Below, in pieces: positions 34,040 through 35,181 of a stretch of 35,181 nucleotides of DNA; positions within the stretch are counted from its first letter, which is position 1, and the number at the start of each line of letters is the position of its first letter. Source of the stretch: Verrucomicrobiaceae bacterium (GTDB taxonomy: Bacteria; Verrucomicrobiota; Verrucomicrobiia; Verrucomicrobiales; Akkermansiaceae); the NCBI GenBank assembly GCA_027487435.1, contig JAIYDP010000034.1, positions 1 to 35,181 of the forward strand, written 5' to 3'. The notes under the pieces are model-generated. The model saw only the letters and a program-made list of their open reading frames with translations, made no database searches and was not told the origin of the DNA. A program made the position numbers and the translations under genes.

Positions 34040-34312
34040 ACAATGAAAGTTAAGGCTCCGACAATGAAGGCGAAGTTGAAAACAATGAAAGTTTTGCGAA
34101 GTACAATGAAAATGGATTTTCCTACAATGAAAGATGACGATTCTACAATGAAGGCGAGGGTTTCTGCAATAAAAGCGATCTGAAGTACAATGAAAGTGAT
34201 GCCACGTACAATGAAAGTTGGCGTTCCGACAATGAAAGTGAGGGTTGCGACAATGAAAATTTAGGCTCCGACAATGAAAGTGATTCTCGGTACAATGAAG
34301 GCGAAACGCGGT
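34040..34312. repeat. 13-unit tandem array with exact 21-bp period
   Basis: Thirteen units start at 34040, 34061, 34082, 34103, 34124, 34145, 34166, 34187, 34208, 34229, 34250, 34271 and 34292, with no indel. Each begins ACAATGAA(A/G)(G/A) (unit 7 is GCAATAAAAG) followed by about 10-11 variable bases. A degenerate fourteenth unit starts at 34313. The period is seven codons and two helical turns, but every plus-strand frame is broken by stops within the array, so a single protein repeat is unlikely. The repeat is too short and the spacers too uniform for CRISPR. Phased protein-binding sites or a decayed heptad-repeat gene are possible. Confidence 0.9.
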
Positions 34313-34501
34313 GCAAAGCAGATTTTATCTGCGGCGTTGAAAAACTTCGTCGGTTCAGGGCGCGGAATGGTGTTTGCAATGGGGGGGACGAGTTGGCTCG
34401 CTCAGGCGACTCACAGGATCACTCATCAGTCTCCCATCAGGGGGCAGAGCGTGACATTTTATCTGTTTGACACGGCCAAACATTTGCGTAGGTTGGGGAC
34501 T
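34313..34501 (+). promoter_or_regulatory. Leader region of the DUF1549 gene
   Basis: Between the repeat array and the GTG start there is no separate gene. A TTGACA hexamer lies at 34467-34472. With 16-bp spacing the -10 would be TAGGTT (34489-34494), a weak match that would place transcription start at or next to the GTG, implying a nearly leaderless mRNA. The reading frame of the downstream gene stays open back to 34265, into the array. Confidence 0.3.
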
Positions 34502-35181
34502 GTGAAACCCATCGTATTACTCCTGTGTCTCATGCCATGCAGCATCATGGCGCAACTCAAATCTACGGTCAATCTCAAGCAGGCGGCCTTGAAGATCGAC
34601 CAGTCCGTGGCCAGTTTCTACAGACAAAAGAAACTGCCTGTCCCGCAAACCACGGACGACGCAACCTACCTTCGACGGGCATTTTTCGTCACTGTAGGGC
34701 GCATCCCAACCCTAGAAGAAGCGCGCACTTTCCTCGAAATCAACGAAGCAACGAAGCGCGAAGATCTCGTCACCTATCTGATCAACGCCAAGGGCTATAG
34801 CAGCCACATGAGCAACTGGGCCTTTGATCTACTTCGACTCTCCGACGGCAAAGAAGGCACCTCCGCTACGAATGAGCCCTACCGTCACTGGGTACGAAGC
34901 GCCATGCAGAACAACATGCCATGGAATGAATTCGTCAACGCACTCCTGAATTCTTCGGGAGACGGATGGAATCCTCAAACCGCTGCCGTGGGATATTACA
35001 CCCGCGATCGAGGTATGCCGCTCGACAACATCGCCAATTCCATGCGCATCTTCCTCGGCTCACGAATGGAGTGCGCCCAATGTCACGACGATCCCATGGG
35101 CGACATGGAGCGCAGAGATTTTTACAAACTCGCTGCCTTCACGGAAGGACAAGGCACCCTCAATCAAAAGTATATGCAGCC
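34502..35181 (+). CDS. DUF1549 domain protein (planctomycete-cytochrome type), partial
   Basis: The first 226 codons of a longer gene cut by the window end. A GTG start gives a signal peptide (MKPIVLLLCLMPCSIMAQ), so the protein is exported. The following region matches DUF1549: ATYLRRAFFVTVGRIPTLEEA near 57-77 (core RRAFFVTVGRIPT), NWAFDLLRLSDG, and FLGSRMECAQCHDDP with a heme-c-like CAQCH motif, then DFYKLAAF. Such proteins usually continue into a DUF1553 domain and are abundant in Planctomycetes and Verrucomicrobia, where they pair with DUF1501 genes; their function is unsettled. An in-frame ATG at 34274 inside the repeat array would add 76 residues before the signal peptide and is less likely. 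Confidence 0.85.
   Translation, partial: MKPIVLLLCLMPCSIMAQLKSTVNLKQAALKIDQSVASFYRQKKLPVPQTTDDATYLRRAFFVTVGRIPTLEEARTFLEINEATKREDLVTYLINAKGYSSHMSNWAFDLLRLSDGKEGTSATNEPYRHWVRSAMQNNMPWNEFVNALLNSSGDGWNPQTAAVGYYTRDRGMPLDNIANSMRIFLGSRMECAQCHDDPMGDMERRDFYKLAAFTEGQGTLNQKYMQ

Noticed and set aside
34040..34312. CRISPR array
   Set aside because: The shared core is only about 10 bp and the whole period is 21 bp, far below CRISPR repeat-plus-spacer size; there is no dyad repeat and no cas gene.
34143..34379. 78-codon minus-strand frame with S-L-S-L heptads
   Set aside because: It is the direct translation of the 21-bp array, stops inside the array and has no leader; low-complexity artefact.

Overview
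The window looks like a piece of a Verrucomicrobiota-type chromosome (inference). Pointers are a PEP-CTERM surface protein, a DUF1549/planctomycete-cytochrome-type protein at the right edge, a BamA/TonB outer-membrane inventory typical of Gram-negatives, abundant Ser/Thr-kinase/FHA signalling, weak Shine-Dalgarno sequences and dispersed intergenic repeats. No rRNA, tRNA, transposase, phage gene or CRISPR array was seen.

Layout. 1-6.3 kb (minus strand): clpB, then a DUF47 regulator, a PiT phosphate transporter and an SMP-30-like secreted beta-propeller. 6.6-11.3 kb (plus strand): an alpha/beta hydrolase, a repeat-rich gap, then a TPP-riboswitch-controlled set of TonB receptor, PnuC/PnuT-type transporter and NadR-like P-loop kinase, read as a thiamine uptake and trapping pathway. 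11.3-19 kb (minus strand): a Fur-family regulator with sufC-sufB-sufD for Fe-S cluster assembly, preceded by bamA, a GNAT acetyltransferase and a small membrane protein. 19.1-23.2 kb: a PEP-CTERM protein with a strong terminator, an AlkC-type DNA glycosylase, and typA/bipA.

23.2-33.7 kb is the most distinctive part: nine consecutive minus-strand genes, tightly spaced or overlapping, forming a self-contained phospho-signalling locus. In transcription order they encode a periplasmic VWA-TM-FHA protein, a soluble FHA protein with repeated K-T-R-I motifs, a PP2C phosphatase, a periplasmic trypsin-like protease fused through a TM helix to a cytoplasmic FHA domain, a transmembrane Ser/Thr kinase, a glycine-zipper lipoprotein, a coiled-coil lipoprotein, a second PP2C phosphatase, and an ABCG-type transporter with two N-terminal FHA domains. 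The likely logic (inference) is that the kinase phosphorylates Thr sites, FHA domains dock to them, PP2C enzymes reset them, and the signal links the periplasm (VWA, protease, lipoproteins) to an export pump. The nearest published parallel I know is mycobacterial PknF/Rv1747, which has only the kinase and the FHA-ABC pump.

33.7-35.2 kb: a possible 40-residue protein, a gene-poor stretch with 13 units of an exactly 21-bp-phased repeat (shared ACAATGAAAG half, variable other half), and the start of a DUF1549 protein that runs off the window.

Start sites were moved inward wherever the longest open frame overlapped a neighbour or hid a signal peptide. All family assignments rest on motifs read by eye; no database search was run.
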